This document shows positions 16,547 through 25,776 of a DNA stretch of 64,000 nucleotides, one piece after another. Numbering within the stretch: position 1 is the first letter of the stretch; every line of letters starts with the position of its first letter. The DNA lies in NCBI GenBank assembly GCA_041753075.1, contig JBGSVE010000114.1, positions 1-64,000 on the forward strand. Reading direction: 5' to 3'. Made by a program: the position numbers and the translations under genes. The notes under the pieces were generated by a model. The model searched no databases. It saw only the letters and a program-made list of their open reading frames with translations, and was not told the origin of the DNA. The DNA is from UBA6163 sp041753075. GTDB taxonomy: Bacteria > Planctomycetota > Planctomycetia > Pirellulales > Pirellulaceae.

Positions 16547-17818
16547 ATGAAAATGATACTCAAACTTGGTTTGGCCTTCGGGTTTATTGGTGCCGCCGGC
16601 GCGTCTGGATACAAGCCGGTGATGGACTACTGGGAAGAGCGAAATCGCGTTCAGTGGGAAACGGTCGAAGTCACTTCGGGTGACATCACGCGATTCGTCA
16701 ATTCCACGGGCACGATTCAACCCGTTTTATCTGTCGCCATCGGATGCTTTGTATCTGGCCCGATCGTTGAGCTGAATGTTGACTTCAACGATGAAGTTAA
16801 GAAGGGCGACATCTTGGCACGGATCGATCCTCAGTTGTTTCAAGCGAATCTCGATCGCGATGAAGCGACGTTAGCGACACGCATGGCCGAGCTGGAACGG
16901 GTCGATGCACAAATGGAGCAGGCGCAAAGCAACCTCGCGCGTGGTAAGTCGCTGCAATCCCGTGGCAACGGCTTCATATCAGGAAACGAATTGGACTCGC
17001 TCAATTTTGAAGTCAAGTCGCTGATAGCCCAGCGAAAGCTTGCCGAAGCAACCATCTTGCAAGCGAAAGCGACACTGCAAACTTCGCGTGCGAACCTGAA
17101 TTACTGTGACATCACATCGCCGGTCGATGGCATCGTCGTCAATCGATTGATTAACCCAGGCCAGACCGTGGCGGCACAGTTTCAAACGCCTGAACTTTTT
17201 GTGGTTGCGCCCGACTTGCGGGAGAAAGTGCATGTGTTCGCCTCGGTGGATGAAGCCGACATCGGACTGATCCAACGTGCCAAATCCGAGAAGCGTCCGG
17301 TCACGTTTACTGTCGATGCTCATCCCGACGAAACTTTTGTCGGTGAGATTGAGCAAATCCGCGTTAGTAGCGTGGCGACACAGAACGTCGTCACTTATCC
17401 CGTGGTGATTGCAACTCGCAATGATCAAATGGAATTGCTGCCCGGTATGACCGCCAGCATTTCATTCGAGGTCGATTCGCGAAAATCGGTTGCCAGAATC
17501 CCCAACGCGGCATTGCGGTTCTATCCCGACGACGTGAATCAAGTTCGCGAATCGGATCGACATTTGATTGATGGTTCTGTTTGGAACCTACGATTAAAAC
17601 CAAAATCGGAAGCTCAAGCCGATGAAGATGCCCCCCAAAACGCCTCTGAAAAAGCAGCCGCTCAGAAAAAGAAGAATGAGCGGCACGTGTGGATGGTCGA
17701 CGGGAAATTCTTGAAGGCAGTTTCGGTGACGACCGGATTGACTGAGAACCGTTTTACTGAAGTCGTCGACCATGGTCTCGACGTGGGCGCGTCGCTGGTC
17801 ACGGGAAAAAAAGACTAA
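16547..17818 (+). CDS. Periplasmic adaptor subunit of an efflux transporter (MacA-like)
   Basis: A 423-residue HlyD/MacA-family membrane-fusion protein. It has an N-terminal anchor (ILKLGLAFGFIGAAGASG), then a lipoyl/barrel half WETVEVTSGDITRFVNSTGT and PVLSVAIGCFVSGPIVELNV, a helical hairpin of heptads at about residues 100-190, the second lipoyl half DITSPVDGIVVNRLINPGQT, and beta-barrel domains with LLPGMTASISFEV. Lys/Gln-rich segments near residues 355-385 are low-complexity. It links an inner-membrane ABC pump to an outer-membrane channel; no TolC-type gene is visible nearby. It is first in the operon with the permease and ATPase, under the GATACAA region. Confidence 0.88.
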   Translation: MKMILKLGLAFGFIGAAGASGYKPVMDYWEERNRVQWETVEVTSGDITRFVNSTGTIQPVLSVAIGCFVSGPIVELNVDFNDEVKKGDILARIDPQLFQANLDRDEATLATRMAELERVDAQMEQAQSNLARGKSLQSRGNGFISGNELDSLNFEVKSLIAQRKLAEATILQAKATLQTSRANLNYCDITSPVDGIVVNRLINPGQTVAAQFQTPELFVVAPDLREKVHVFASVDEADIGLIQRAKSEKRPVTFTVDAHPDETFVGEIEQIRVSSVATQNVVTYPVVIATRNDQMELLPGMTASISFEVDSRKSVARIPNAALRFYPDDVNQVRESDRHLIDGSVWNLRLKPKSEAQADEDAPQNASEKAAAQKKKNERHVWMVDGKFLKAVSVTTGLTENRFTEVVDHGLDVGASLVTGKKD

Positions 17819-17822
17819 GACT

Positions 17823-19067
17823 ATGTCGTTGCTCGATACGATTCGCATCGCACTTCGTGCGCTCGTCAAAAACAAAATGCGTGCGGTGTTGACGATCATC
17901 GGAGTCGTAATCGGCATCGCAGCCGTGACGACTATCGTCTCCATCGGCCAAGGTGCGGGTCAATTGGTCAGTGGCGAGTTCGAGGCGCTGGGCACTAATG
18001 TTGTCTTAGTTTTGCCTGGCCAATCCAAACGTGGCGGCGTCCGCCAATCCGGTGCGCCAACGCTAACCGCTGCTGATTCCCAAGCGATCGGTGACTTTTG
18101 CCCCGCCGTTTTGGCGTCTTCGCCGATCGTTGGAACGGCGGGTCAACAAGTGATCTATGGCAACGAAAATTGGGATCCTAGAGAGCTTCAAGGCGTGGGA
18201 GCGGACTACTTGGTCGTTCGCAATTGGGAACTCGCAGCGGGCGGATTCTTCTCGGCAGACGACATCGAGTCCAACGGCAAAGTCTGCGTCATTGGTCAGA
18301 CATTGATTCCCAAGTTGTTCCGAACGGTGAATCCGCTGGATGAATTGATTCGCGTCAACAATGTACCCTTTCGCGTAATCGGCATCCTCCAAAAAAAGGG
18401 AGCCAATATGGTTGGCGACGATCAAGACGACGTCGTGTTAATGCCTCACACCACGGTTCGCAAACGGATCAATGGTTCCCCGCTCGACCATGTTCACGCG
18501 ATCATGGTTTCGGCTCGCAGCACCGAACAAATGGCCAAGGCAACGAAGCAAGTTCAAACGCTTTTATTCGAGCGACACAAAGTCGGGCCGACCGACGAAG
18601 CGGACTTCAGTGTTCAAGACACGACCGAGATCGCTGCGACACTCGGCATCATCACGGGAACGCTGACGTTAATGCTGTCTGCTATCGCGGGCATATCGCT
18701 GATCGTTGGTGGCGTAGGCATCATGAACATCATGCTCGTTTCGGTTACCGAACGAACCCGCGAGATCGGTATTCGGATGGCGATCGGAGCGCGAGGCAAA
18801 GACATCCTTCGCCAGTTCTTGATCGAGTCGATTGTGCTGTCGTGCATCGGTGGAGCGATCGGACTTGCGTTGGGAACCGCCGCTTCGATCGGGACGACTT
18901 ACTTGATAAACGCCTACAAGCCCGGCACCGATTGGCCGATGGTTGTTTCATTGCCTGCGGCGCTAGTCGCGATGGCGTTCGCGGCGGCTGTCGGTGTGTT
19001 TTTCGGCTACTACCCGGCACTGAGAGCGAGCCGACTCGATCCGATTGATGCGTTGCGATACGAGTAG
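17823..19067 (+). CDS. MacB-type ABC transporter permease
   Basis: ATG 17823, four bases after the adaptor stop, gives 414 residues starting MSLLDTIRIALRALVKNKMR. The family topology is clear: one N-terminal helix (AVLTIIGVVIGIAAVTTIVS), a large periplasmic MacB-PCD domain (about residues 45-260), and three C-terminal helices with the FtsX signature, GIMNIMLVSVTERTREIGIR and PALRASRLDPIDALRYE. There is no fused ATPase; this is the split form, with the ATPase downstream. Such pumps export peptides, lipids or macrolides by a mechanotransmission mechanism rather than by transport through the membrane part. Confidence 0.92.
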   Translation: MSLLDTIRIALRALVKNKMRAVLTIIGVVIGIAAVTTIVSIGQGAGQLVSGEFEALGTNVVLVLPGQSKRGGVRQSGAPTLTAADSQAIGDFCPAVLASSPIVGTAGQQVIYGNENWDPRELQGVGADYLVVRNWELAAGGFFSADDIESNGKVCVIGQTLIPKLFRTVNPLDELIRVNNVPFRVIGILQKKGANMVGDDQDDVVLMPHTTVRKRINGSPLDHVHAIMVSARSTEQMAKATKQVQTLLFERHKVGPTDEADFSVQDTTEIAATLGIITGTLTLMLSAIAGISLIVGGVGIMNIMLVSVTERTREIGIRMAIGARGKDILRQFLIESIVLSCIGGAIGLALGTAASIGTTYLINAYKPGTDWPMVVSLPAALVAMAFAAAVGVFFGYYPALRASRLDPIDALRYE

Positions 19068-19131
19068 AAGCGATTCAACCACGGAGACTGTGCCTCTGTG
19101 GTGAAACCCAATTCCGATTTAAAGAAAAACG

Positions 19132-19875
19132 ATGGCACTGATAGAACTCAACGACGTCCGACGTGTGTATGACTTGGGTGAAGTTCAGGTTCACGCACTG
19201 CGCACGGTCACACTCAACATAGCCTTAGGTGAATACATCGCGCTCATCGGTGCATCCGGCAGCGGCAAGTCTACGTTGATGAACACATTGGGCTGTCTTG
19301 ATCGGCCCACCCATGGCAATTATCGGCTAGACGGTGAAGAGGTTGTCACTATGACTCGCGACGAGCGAGCTAAGATTCGCAATCGACAACTTGGCTTTGT
19401 CTTTCAGAACTTCAACTTGCTCAATCGAACGTCGGCGGTTGAAAATGTCGAATTGCCGCTGATGTATGGCACGAAGATCAACGCCAAACAACGCCGCGAT
19501 CGGGCGATGGAGATGCTGAGCAAGGTCGGTCTCGGCGATCGATTCCATCATCACCCCAGCCAACTATCAGGAGGGCAACAACAGCGAGTCGCCATCGCGC
19601 GAGCTTTAGTAAATCGGCCTTCTATATTGATGGGTGATGAACCGACTGGGAATCTCGATTCAAAAACGGCTCGTGAAGTCATCGAATTGTTTCGCGAGCT
19701 AAACGAAGAGCAACAGATCACCGTCATCCTGGTCACTCACGATCAAAACGTCGCCCGCAACGCACAGCGAACGATCGTGCTGCGTGATGGTGAAGTCGTC
19801 GAAGATACCGACGACTTTTCCAAAGCAAAGGAAGCGTTGGAATACACTCCAACCGATTTAGATTTGGTGCCTTAG
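19132..19875 (+). CDS. ABC transporter ATP-binding subunit (MacB/LolD type)
   Basis: The 247-residue ATPase has Walker A GASGSGKST, Q-loop VFQNFNLLNR, signature LSGGQQQRVAIARAL, Walker B ILMGDEPTGNLDS and the H-loop VTHD. The short signature-rich form matches the LolD/MacB/FtsE class that partners with FtsX-like permeases. It lies 64 bases after the permease in the same direction, so the three genes form one export unit driven by the divergent two-component system. The C-terminal tail after residue 222 (DTDDFSKAKEALEYTP) is family-atypical but short. Confidence 0.92.
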   Translation: MALIELNDVRRVYDLGEVQVHALRTVTLNIALGEYIALIGASGSGKSTLMNTLGCLDRPTHGNYRLDGEEVVTMTRDERAKIRNRQLGFVFQNFNLLNRTSAVENVELPLMYGTKINAKQRRDRAMEMLSKVGLGDRFHHHPSQLSGGQQQRVAIARALVNRPSILMGDEPTGNLDSKTAREVIELFRELNEEQQITVILVTHDQNVARNAQRTIVLRDGEVVEDTDDFSKAKEALEYTPTDLDLVP

Positions 19876-20170
19876 GCCCAGCTCAACACGCTGGAGCTTT
19901 GGCCGAACGCATCGGTTTCAATTCCAGCATCTTGCAACAATCGGACATAGAGATTGCTGAGATCTTTTCCAATTGTGATATCTTCGATGGGTCTTGGCCG
20001 TGATGCGATAGGTTGTGGTGGTTGCCAGTGACACCTTCGACTTTCGGCACGACGTAGTGATCTTGAGCCATCACGCTGATGACACTCCATGAATCGGTTT
20101 GCACGATCAAGGGGATCATGTCCAAAAGTGATTTCGTGCGGCCGATCAAATCGGTGTACCAAACACCCAA
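19872..20170 (-). pseudogene. DUF1552 protein, C-terminal remnant with internal deletion
   Basis: From 20170 the minus strand reads LIVQTDSWSVISVMAQDHYV, then VTGNHHNLSHHGQDPSKISQ and LEKISAI, which is the conserved DUF1552 core. The family end, LSNLYVRLLQDAGIETDAFG, follows in another frame up to the stop at 19872, so about 80-100 residues between them have been lost. DUF1552 proteins are about 430-450 residues, usually with a Tat signal and a DUF1592-type cytochrome-domain partner. Neither is present here. It ends against the ATPase gene. Confidence 0.7.
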
Positions 20171-20337
20171 CGAAGTTTTTACTCAAGCGAATGCCAAATC
20201 GCGGTGCGATTAAAATGAACATCCGCCGTTGACGCAATCTCTATCTGAACTCCAATTCGCGCAGCCTTCGGCAGACGAGTGAATTGCCGGAACGGTGTCG
20301 CGACTGCTCCTTGGTCCGGCCTGGTGCGAAATCAAAA

Positions 20338-20571
20338 CTAATTAACTGAAGAAAAAGAGAGGTTGCGATCCAGACGACTCAACTGTGATTGCATCGGGCT
20401 CAGTTTGTTGACACTGAGTCGAAAGGAGTCGAGTCGTTCGCTCAACGCAATGTATCGCGACGATTGTGCAGGAGGCGAGCCGCTTGCAGACGTAGACGGC
20501 TGTTGAACAGCGTTAAAGTCACGCGTGAGGGTAAGGTCTGAAAAACTTGGCGACCGGATCCGACGCGAACT
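20338..20571 (-). pseudogene. Possible C-terminal coding remnant, unrecognised
   Basis: The minus strand holds a stop-free stretch of about 75 codons with no start codon. It ends in SSRYIALSERLDSFRLSVNK, LSPMQSQLSRLDRNLSFSS and a TAG at 20338-20340. Composition (Ser/Gln/Leu-rich with heptad-like spacing) suggests the tail of a real protein rather than chance. I do not recognise the family. The rest of 20171-20639 shows nothing else. Confidence 0.3.
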
Positions 20572-20639
20572 GCGTAAAGTGTTTCAGCGTAAGCATTTGC
20601 AAAAAGAGGCGGGTAGCGACTTGTTTCGGAGAGCGTTGG

Positions 20640-21461
20640 CTACGGGGAGGGCAATTGATTCACATGCGCGACGATCGCGCGGAGTTTGAATGCGGCGGCT
20701 TGCCCGGCGGCAAGCACTTCTTCGTGATTGGCGATCACCGCGATATCGGGCCTAGCCACGTTGCTAACCATTGATAACGCCAAGACTCGCATTCCTAGTT
20801 GCCGCGCCATGCGAACCTCCGGTGCGGTGCTCATGCCGACCACATCAATCCCAAACCGACGCATCATCCGATACTCGGCGCGAGTCTCGTAGGTCGGTCC
20901 AAGCGTGGCAAGATAGACGCCGACGTGCGCCGTGAAATCGGCATTGCGCGCGGCTTGCAATGCGGCTTCGAGCAACTCCTCGTCAACAACCGAAATGGGG
21001 CTTGCCAACGCGACCCGATCGATCGCGGACGTGACATCGTCGCCAAGACGGGTTGGGCTTTTCGCCCAGTCGATCACATCGCGCAGCACAACAATGTCTC
21101 CCACTCGGTACCCGGGATTGAGTCCGCCCGCAGCATTGCTGACGATCATCCGCGACGCGCCCAGCTCCGCCATCAACCGCAGCGGAAACGTCACCGCCGC
21201 GTCGTCGTATCCTTCGTAACGATGGAACCGCCCGGCCATCACCACGACGGGTACGCCATCGAGTTTGCCGCCGATTAATTTGCCCTGATGACCGCTGGCC
21301 GTCGACGTCGCGAAACCCGGAAGCTCGGCGTAGCGGATCGCAATCGGGTCTTCGATTTCGCTCGCCAAACCACCCAGACCACTGCCCAAGATGATAGCCG
21401 TACGCGGCGTTGCCATGCCGCGCCGCCGCACGATCTCGGTCGCTTGTTGCAAATCGTTCAT
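20640..21461 (-). CDS. Purine-nucleoside phosphorylase (guanine/hypoxanthine type)
   Basis: Trimeric-type PNP splits purine nucleosides with phosphate into base and ribose 1-phosphate. From ATG 21461 the protein is 273 residues, the normal size; a longer frame to 21590 is only overlap with the neighbour. Motifs in order: AIILGSGLGGLA (phosphate loop), SGHQGKLIGGKLDGVPV, MAGRFHRYEGY, SNAAGGLNPGYRVGDI, LGPTYETRAEYRMMRRFGID (base-site Glu) and MSTAPEV. The residue set LALSMVSNVA has Asn at the position that in human PNP (Asn243) selects 6-oxopurines. It sits 10 bases downstream of a paralogue in the same direction. Confidence 0.9.
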   Translation of the reverse strand: MNDLQQATEIVRRRGMATPRTAIILGSGLGGLASEIEDPIAIRYAELPGFATSTASGHQGKLIGGKLDGVPVVVMAGRFHRYEGYDDAAVTFPLRLMAELGASRMIVSNAAGGLNPGYRVGDIVVLRDVIDWAKSPTRLGDDVTSAIDRVALASPISVVDEELLEAALQAARNADFTAHVGVYLATLGPTYETRAEYRMMRRFGIDVVGMSTAPEVRMARQLGMRVLALSMVSNVARPDIAVIANHEEVLAAGQAAAFKLRAIVAHVNQLPSP

Positions 21462-21471
21462 GCGGTGATCG

Positions 21472-22311
21472 CTAGGCAAGACGAACCTGGCCGGCTTCGC
21501 CGACGACGCCGCGAACGATGTGCCGCAGCTTGGGCTCGGCTTCGTTTGCGATCGCGATGATCTCCTCGACGTTGGCGGCGCGTAGCGCATCAGGCAAACA
21601 CATGTCCGTGATCACGCTCAACCCCACCACCTTCAAGCCACAATGGATCGCCACAATCGCTTCGGGCACCGTGCTCATGCCAACCACGTCCGCACCAATT
21701 TGTCTCAGAAACCGATACTCGGCGCGAGTCTCAAGATTCGGGCCCGCCACCGCGACGAATACGCCCTTGTGCGCCTCGATTCGCGCGTCGCGGGCAATTT
21801 GAATCGTGCGGTCAACCCATTGCTGGTCATACGGTTCGCTCATGTCGGGAAAGCGCGGCCCGAGCCGATCATCGTTGATCCCAATGAGAGGATTGTCACC
21901 AAGCATGTTGATTTGGTCTTCGATCACCATGATGTCGCCAGAGCGAAAATAGGGATTCAATCCACCACAGGCATTGGACAACACCAACAACTCCGCACCG
22001 AGCGATTTGAACACGCGAATCGGCAGCGTGATCTGCTTCAGCGGGTAACCCTCGTACATGTGGAAGCGGCCCTCCATCGCGACGACGTATTCACCATTGA
22101 GCTTGCCACAAACGAGCCGGCCACGATGGCTGGTCGCCGTCGACTTAGGAAAATGCGGTATGTCGCCGTACTCGATCGAGGCTTCAATTTCGATGTCATT
22201 GACCAGGCCACCCAGTCCGGTGCCAAGCACGATCGCGACGCGGGGTTTGTGGTTCCACTGGGCAAGAATCGCGGCCCGCGCACCCTGGATTTTGTCGTAG
22301 AGGTCTAGCAT
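21472..22311 (-). CDS. Second purine-nucleoside phosphorylase, probably different base preference
   Basis: A 279-residue PNP paralogue from ATG 22311 (a TTG frame from 22323 is less likely). It has VAIVLGTGLGGLVND, TSHRGRLVCGKLNGEYVVAM, EGRFHMYEGYPLKQITLPIR, SNACGGLNPYFRSGDIMVIE and AGPNLETRAEYRFLRQIGAD. The base-site position reads LSVITDMCLPDA, with Asp where the first copy has Asn. In human PNP the Asn-to-Asp change opens the site to adenosine, and 5'-methylthioadenosine phosphorylase also uses Asp there. I infer that this copy accepts 6-aminopurines. It is first in the tandem pair and divergent from the HerA-like gene. Confidence 0.88.
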   Translation of the reverse strand: MLDLYDKIQGARAAILAQWNHKPRVAIVLGTGLGGLVNDIEIEASIEYGDIPHFPKSTATSHRGRLVCGKLNGEYVVAMEGRFHMYEGYPLKQITLPIRVFKSLGAELLVLSNACGGLNPYFRSGDIMVIEDQINMLGDNPLIGINDDRLGPRFPDMSEPYDQQWVDRTIQIARDARIEAHKGVFVAVAGPNLETRAEYRFLRQIGADVVGMSTVPEAIVAIHCGLKVVGLSVITDMCLPDALRAANVEEIIAIANEAEPKLRHIVRGVVGEAGQVRLA

Positions 22312-22486
22312 GTTGGAAAGCAATAGGACGGAAGCAACCAGCCAATCGCGCGGCGCGTGGCGTTCGATCCGCGACTATACCACAGTCGGCGATCGGTGCT
22401 GTCGGGGTGCGGCCAAATCGGCCATTGGTTACCATTCGTTTTCGGAAAACAGACCTTTACACGTTCTCGCAATCCACACGTGGCTC

Positions 22487-24952
22487 ATGAGCATTCCGGC
22501 CGTCGAACAGTTTGAAAAATTAGCGTCGTTTTATCTCGGGCGCGGTTACGATCTGGCCGCCGGACAATTGCAAGACGACCTGTTGATGTATGACGCCAAA
22601 GACCTTTGCACCCACGCCATGTGCGTTGGCATGACGGGCAGCGGAAAAACCGGGTTGTGTTTGGCGCTGCTGGAAGAAGCCGCACTCGACGGCATTCCGG
22701 CGATCTGCGTTGACCCCAAGGGCGACTTGGCCAATCTGATGTTGGCCTTTCCCGAACTACGGCCTGAAGATTTTTTGCCGTGGCTCGATCAAGGTGATGC
22801 AACGCGAAAGGGCATAACGCTCGAGGCGCTGGCGGCGGATACGGCGACAAAGTGGCGCAAAGGTCTCGAGTCATGGGGCGAAACCCCCGATCGAATCCAG
22901 CGGTTCCGTGACAGCGTTGACATTGCGATCTATACGCCCGGCAGCAACGCGGGTTTGCAGCTAACCGTGCTGAAAAGTTTCGACGCACCGCCGCCGCAAG
23001 TCCTCGAAGACGCCGACGCGATGCGCGAACGCATCACCGGATCGGCGTCTGGTCTGTTGACGTTAATGGGTATCAATGCCGATCCGCTGCTGTCGCCCGA
23101 ACACATTTTGATTTCATCAATCCTCGACCACTCTTGGCGACAAGGCAAAAACGTTTCGATCGCTGACTTAATCGGTTTGATCCAGCGACCGCCAATCACG
23201 CGCGTCGGCGTGCTTGACCTCGACACGTTCATGCCAGCGGCCGATCGTGGAGGTCTGGCGATGCAGCTCAACAACCTGCTCGCTTCGCCGGCGTTCTCGA
23301 CTTGGCTTGATGGCGAATCGCTTTCGATTCCAAGGTTGCTCTACACGCCCGAGGGAAAACCGCGATTGACGATTTTGTCGATTGCACATTTGAGTGACAG
23401 CGAACGGATGTTCTTCGTTACCATTCTGCTCAACGAACTGCTCGCTTGGATGCGAACGCAAAGCGGCACCAGTTCGCTGCGGGCGATGTTCTACATGGAC
23501 GAGATCTACGGATACTTTCCGCCGACTGCGAAACCACCTTCCAAACCGCCGATGCTGACGCTGCTAAAGCAAGCTCGTGCGTTTGGCTTGGGAATCACGC
23601 TGGCGACGCAAAACCCGGTCGACATCGATTACAAAGGTTTGTCGAATATCGGCACCTGGTTCCTCGGTCGGTTGCAAACCGAACGCGACAAGGCTCGCGT
23701 GCTCGAAGGCTTGGAAGGTGCCGCCGTTCAATCCGGTGCGGCGTTTAATCGCGGTGAAATGGAACGGTTGCTCGCGGCGCTGGGGAGCCGCGTCTTTTTG
23801 ATGAATAACGTCCACGACGACGGGCCCACGGTGTTTCAATCTCGCTGGGCAATGTCGTTTTTGGCGGGACCACTGGCGCGAGACAAAATCAGCCTGCTGA
23901 TGGCACCGCGAAAAGCCGCGTTGGCAGCTCAGTCGTCGGCAAAAGCCACCGCAAGCGACTCCGGTGCAACCACTGGTTCGATATCGACGACGCCCAGTCG
24001 GCCCGTCGTGCCCAGCGGCGTCAAGGAACTGTTTCTCGAGCCGACGATTCGACATGCGAGTGACACTAAACTAGTTTATCGACCCGCAATTTTTGCCGAG
24101 GGTTCGGTTCATTACATTCGCGCCGCAGCGGATATCGATCGCTGGGTCGATGTCCAACGACTGCTACATTGTGCGGGCAGCGTGCCGAAAGCTCTGTGGC
24201 AAGCGAGCGTGGCGGTTGACGATGAGTTCGAGTTGAGCAAAGAACATGACGAGCAAGCAGCGTTCAGCGATCTGCCGAATGAACTGCGCAGCGAAGCCAA
24301 ATTCAAAGACATTGATAAACGGCTCAAAGACTACCTGTACCGACACCAACCGCTGACAATCTACAAGTGTGTTGCGTTGGGCAAATACGCTCCCGATACG
24401 ATGAGCGAAGGAGAAGCCCGAACTTACTTCCTGCACGACCTGCGCGAGCTTCGCGATCTGGAAAGTGAAAAGGTCCGCGCTAAGTTCGGCACCCGCGCCA
24501 AGACGTTGGAAAAGCAGATTCGCGCCGCTGGGGATCGCTTGATCAAAGAGAAAAGCGACATGAAAAATGCCACCATGACCTCCGCGATTTCAATCGGTTC
24601 GACCATTCTTGGTGCATTCTTCGGCAAAAAACTGGGCAGCCGAGCCAACGTATCGAAGACATCGACGGCGATGCGCGGCGTGACCAAGGCCGCCCAGTCC
24701 AAGGCCGATGTCGATCGCGCCGAAGATGCGATGCGGCAACTGCAGATCGATCTCGATGACTTGAACCACGAAATCCAGATTTCGCTTGACGAGATCACGA
24801 CAAAATATGATGTGAAATCAGTCGAGTTGGAGGCGATCGAAATTTCACCACGGAAAAGTGATCTGAAATCGAAGCCGCTGACAATGCTTTGGACGCCTTG
24901 GCAAGTCGATGCCCAGGGGATTGCCTCGCCCTTGTTCACGACAACGACATGA
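22487..24952 (+). CDS. HerA-like (DUF87) P-loop ATPase with a C-terminal coiled-coil region
   Basis: Start ATG 22487 gives 821 residues; the 59 residues before it in the open frame lie in the divergent promoter region. The domains are: an N-terminal beta segment; Walker A CVGMTGSGKTGLCLALLEEA (about residue 46) and nearby CVDPKGDL; a Walker B region with AMFYMDEIYGYFPP; and an RNase-HerA motif LTLLKQARAFGLGITLATQN. The C-terminal third has a coiled coil and a glycine-rich stretch, ISIGSTILGAFFGKKLGSRA, that could contact a membrane. The family includes pumping/translocase ATPases; no NurA nuclease is present. Its stop overlaps the start of a methyltransferase (ATGA), implying a joint function. 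The actual role is unknown. Confidence 0.8.
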   Translation: MSIPAVEQFEKLASFYLGRGYDLAAGQLQDDLLMYDAKDLCTHAMCVGMTGSGKTGLCLALLEEAALDGIPAICVDPKGDLANLMLAFPELRPEDFLPWLDQGDATRKGITLEALAADTATKWRKGLESWGETPDRIQRFRDSVDIAIYTPGSNAGLQLTVLKSFDAPPPQVLEDADAMRERITGSASGLLTLMGINADPLLSPEHILISSILDHSWRQGKNVSIADLIGLIQRPPITRVGVLDLDTFMPAADRGGLAMQLNNLLASPAFSTWLDGESLSIPRLLYTPEGKPRLTILSIAHLSDSERMFFVTILLNELLAWMRTQSGTSSLRAMFYMDEIYGYFPPTAKPPSKPPMLTLLKQARAFGLGITLATQNPVDIDYKGLSNIGTWFLGRLQTERDKARVLEGLEGAAVQSGAAFNRGEMERLLAALGSRVFLMNNVHDDGPTVFQSRWAMSFLAGPLARDKISLLMAPRKAALAAQSSAKATASDSGATTGSISTTPSRPVVPSGVKELFLEPTIRHASDTKLVYRPAIFAEGSVHYIRAAADIDRWVDVQRLLHCAGSVPKALWQASVAVDDEFELSKEHDEQAAFSDLPNELRSEAKFKDIDKRLKDYLYRHQPLTIYKCVALGKYAPDTMSEGEARTYFLHDLRELRDLESEKVRAKFGTRAKTLEKQIRAAGDRLIKEKSDMKNATMTSAISIGSTILGAFFGKKLGSRANVSKTSTAMRGVTKAAQSKADVDRAEDAMRQLQIDLDDLNHEIQISLDEITTKYDVKSVELEAIEISPRKSDLKSKPLTMLWTPWQVDAQGIASPLFTTTT

Positions 24953-25776
24953 ACTTCGATCTAGCGCGACGGGCGACCGCGATCCGGGCGAATCAACAGT
25001 GTTATGATTCGCTGGCAGCCTCCGGTGCAGCGTTATGCCAGCCTGCCAGCGATGCTGAGTTGGCAAACCCACTGGCGACCGTCGATCCGCTGGGTTGGTT
25101 GGGGAAGTCGATCGTCGGCAAATCCGTATTGTGTCTCGCCGCTGGTGGCGGTCGGCAAAGCTCGCTCTATGCGACCGCCGGTGCCAAGGTCACGGTCGTT
25201 GACATCAGCCCGGCGATGCTGGAACTCGATCGCCAAGTCGCCCGCCAGCGACGGTTAAGTATTCACGCCATCGAAGGATCAATGGACCGACTCGATATGC
25301 TTGGCGATATGTCATTTGACATTGTGATTCATCCGGTGAGTACGTGCTATCTGCCTGATGTGGCACCGATTTTTCGCGAAGTTGCGCGAGTGCTGCGAGC
25401 CGGCGGCATCTATATCAGCCAGCACAAGTCGCCCACCAACCTGCAAGCATCAATGTCCGTCAACACCGATTCACGTTACCAATTGCTTCACCAGTACTAC
25501 CGCGAAGATCCCATTCCGCCACCGGAGGCCAACGTGATGGCCGGTCGGCTGCGCGAGCGAGGGGCGATCGAATATCTGCACCGGCTTGAGCAATTGATCG
25601 GTGGCATTTGCCGAGCGGGCATGATGATCCAAGATCTCGTCGAACCCGTTCATGCCGACCCAGCGGCGGCCAGCGGCACGTTTGGCGATCGGGCAAAGTT
25701 CGTCGCACCCTATTTGCGAATCAAAGCGAGTCGCGTGGCAGGTGCCGGGTCGACCACGTCTACGCTGCTCATTTAG
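24949..25776 (+). CDS. Class I SAM-dependent methyltransferase coupled to the HerA-like ATPase
   Basis: From ATG 24949 the protein is 275 residues. Motif I is VLCLAAGGGRQSSLYATAGA, followed by motif II VTVVDISPAMLELDRQV and the acidic loop AIEGSMDRLDMLGDMSFDIV; post-motif regions (HPVSTCYLPDVAPIFREVAR, VLRAGGIYISQHKSP) fit the Methyltransf_11/25 group. The substrate is unknown; this group methylates small molecules, quinones or proteins more often than DNA, and no NPPY-type base-flip motif is visible. The 4-base overlap with the ATPase stop indicates coupling. Confidence 0.82.
   Translation: MNFDLARRATAIRANQQCYDSLAASGAALCQPASDAELANPLATVDPLGWLGKSIVGKSVLCLAAGGGRQSSLYATAGAKVTVVDISPAMLELDRQVARQRRLSIHAIEGSMDRLDMLGDMSFDIVIHPVSTCYLPDVAPIFREVARVLRAGGIYISQHKSPTNLQASMSVNTDSRYQLLHQYYREDPIPPPEANVMAGRLRERGAIEYLHRLEQLIGGICRAGMMIQDLVEPVHADPAAASGTFGDRAKFVAPYLRIKASRVAGAGSTTSTLLI

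Noticed and set aside
16608..16620. GATACAAGCCGGT inside the macA-like gene as another operator
   Set aside because: It matches the upstream site by 13 bases but lies in coding sequence for the signal region; a chance or minor site is more likely.
22310..22486. N-terminal extension of the HerA-like ORF
   Set aside because: The 59 extra residues lie in the divergent intergenic region and do not resemble the family; ATG 22487 fits the domain start.
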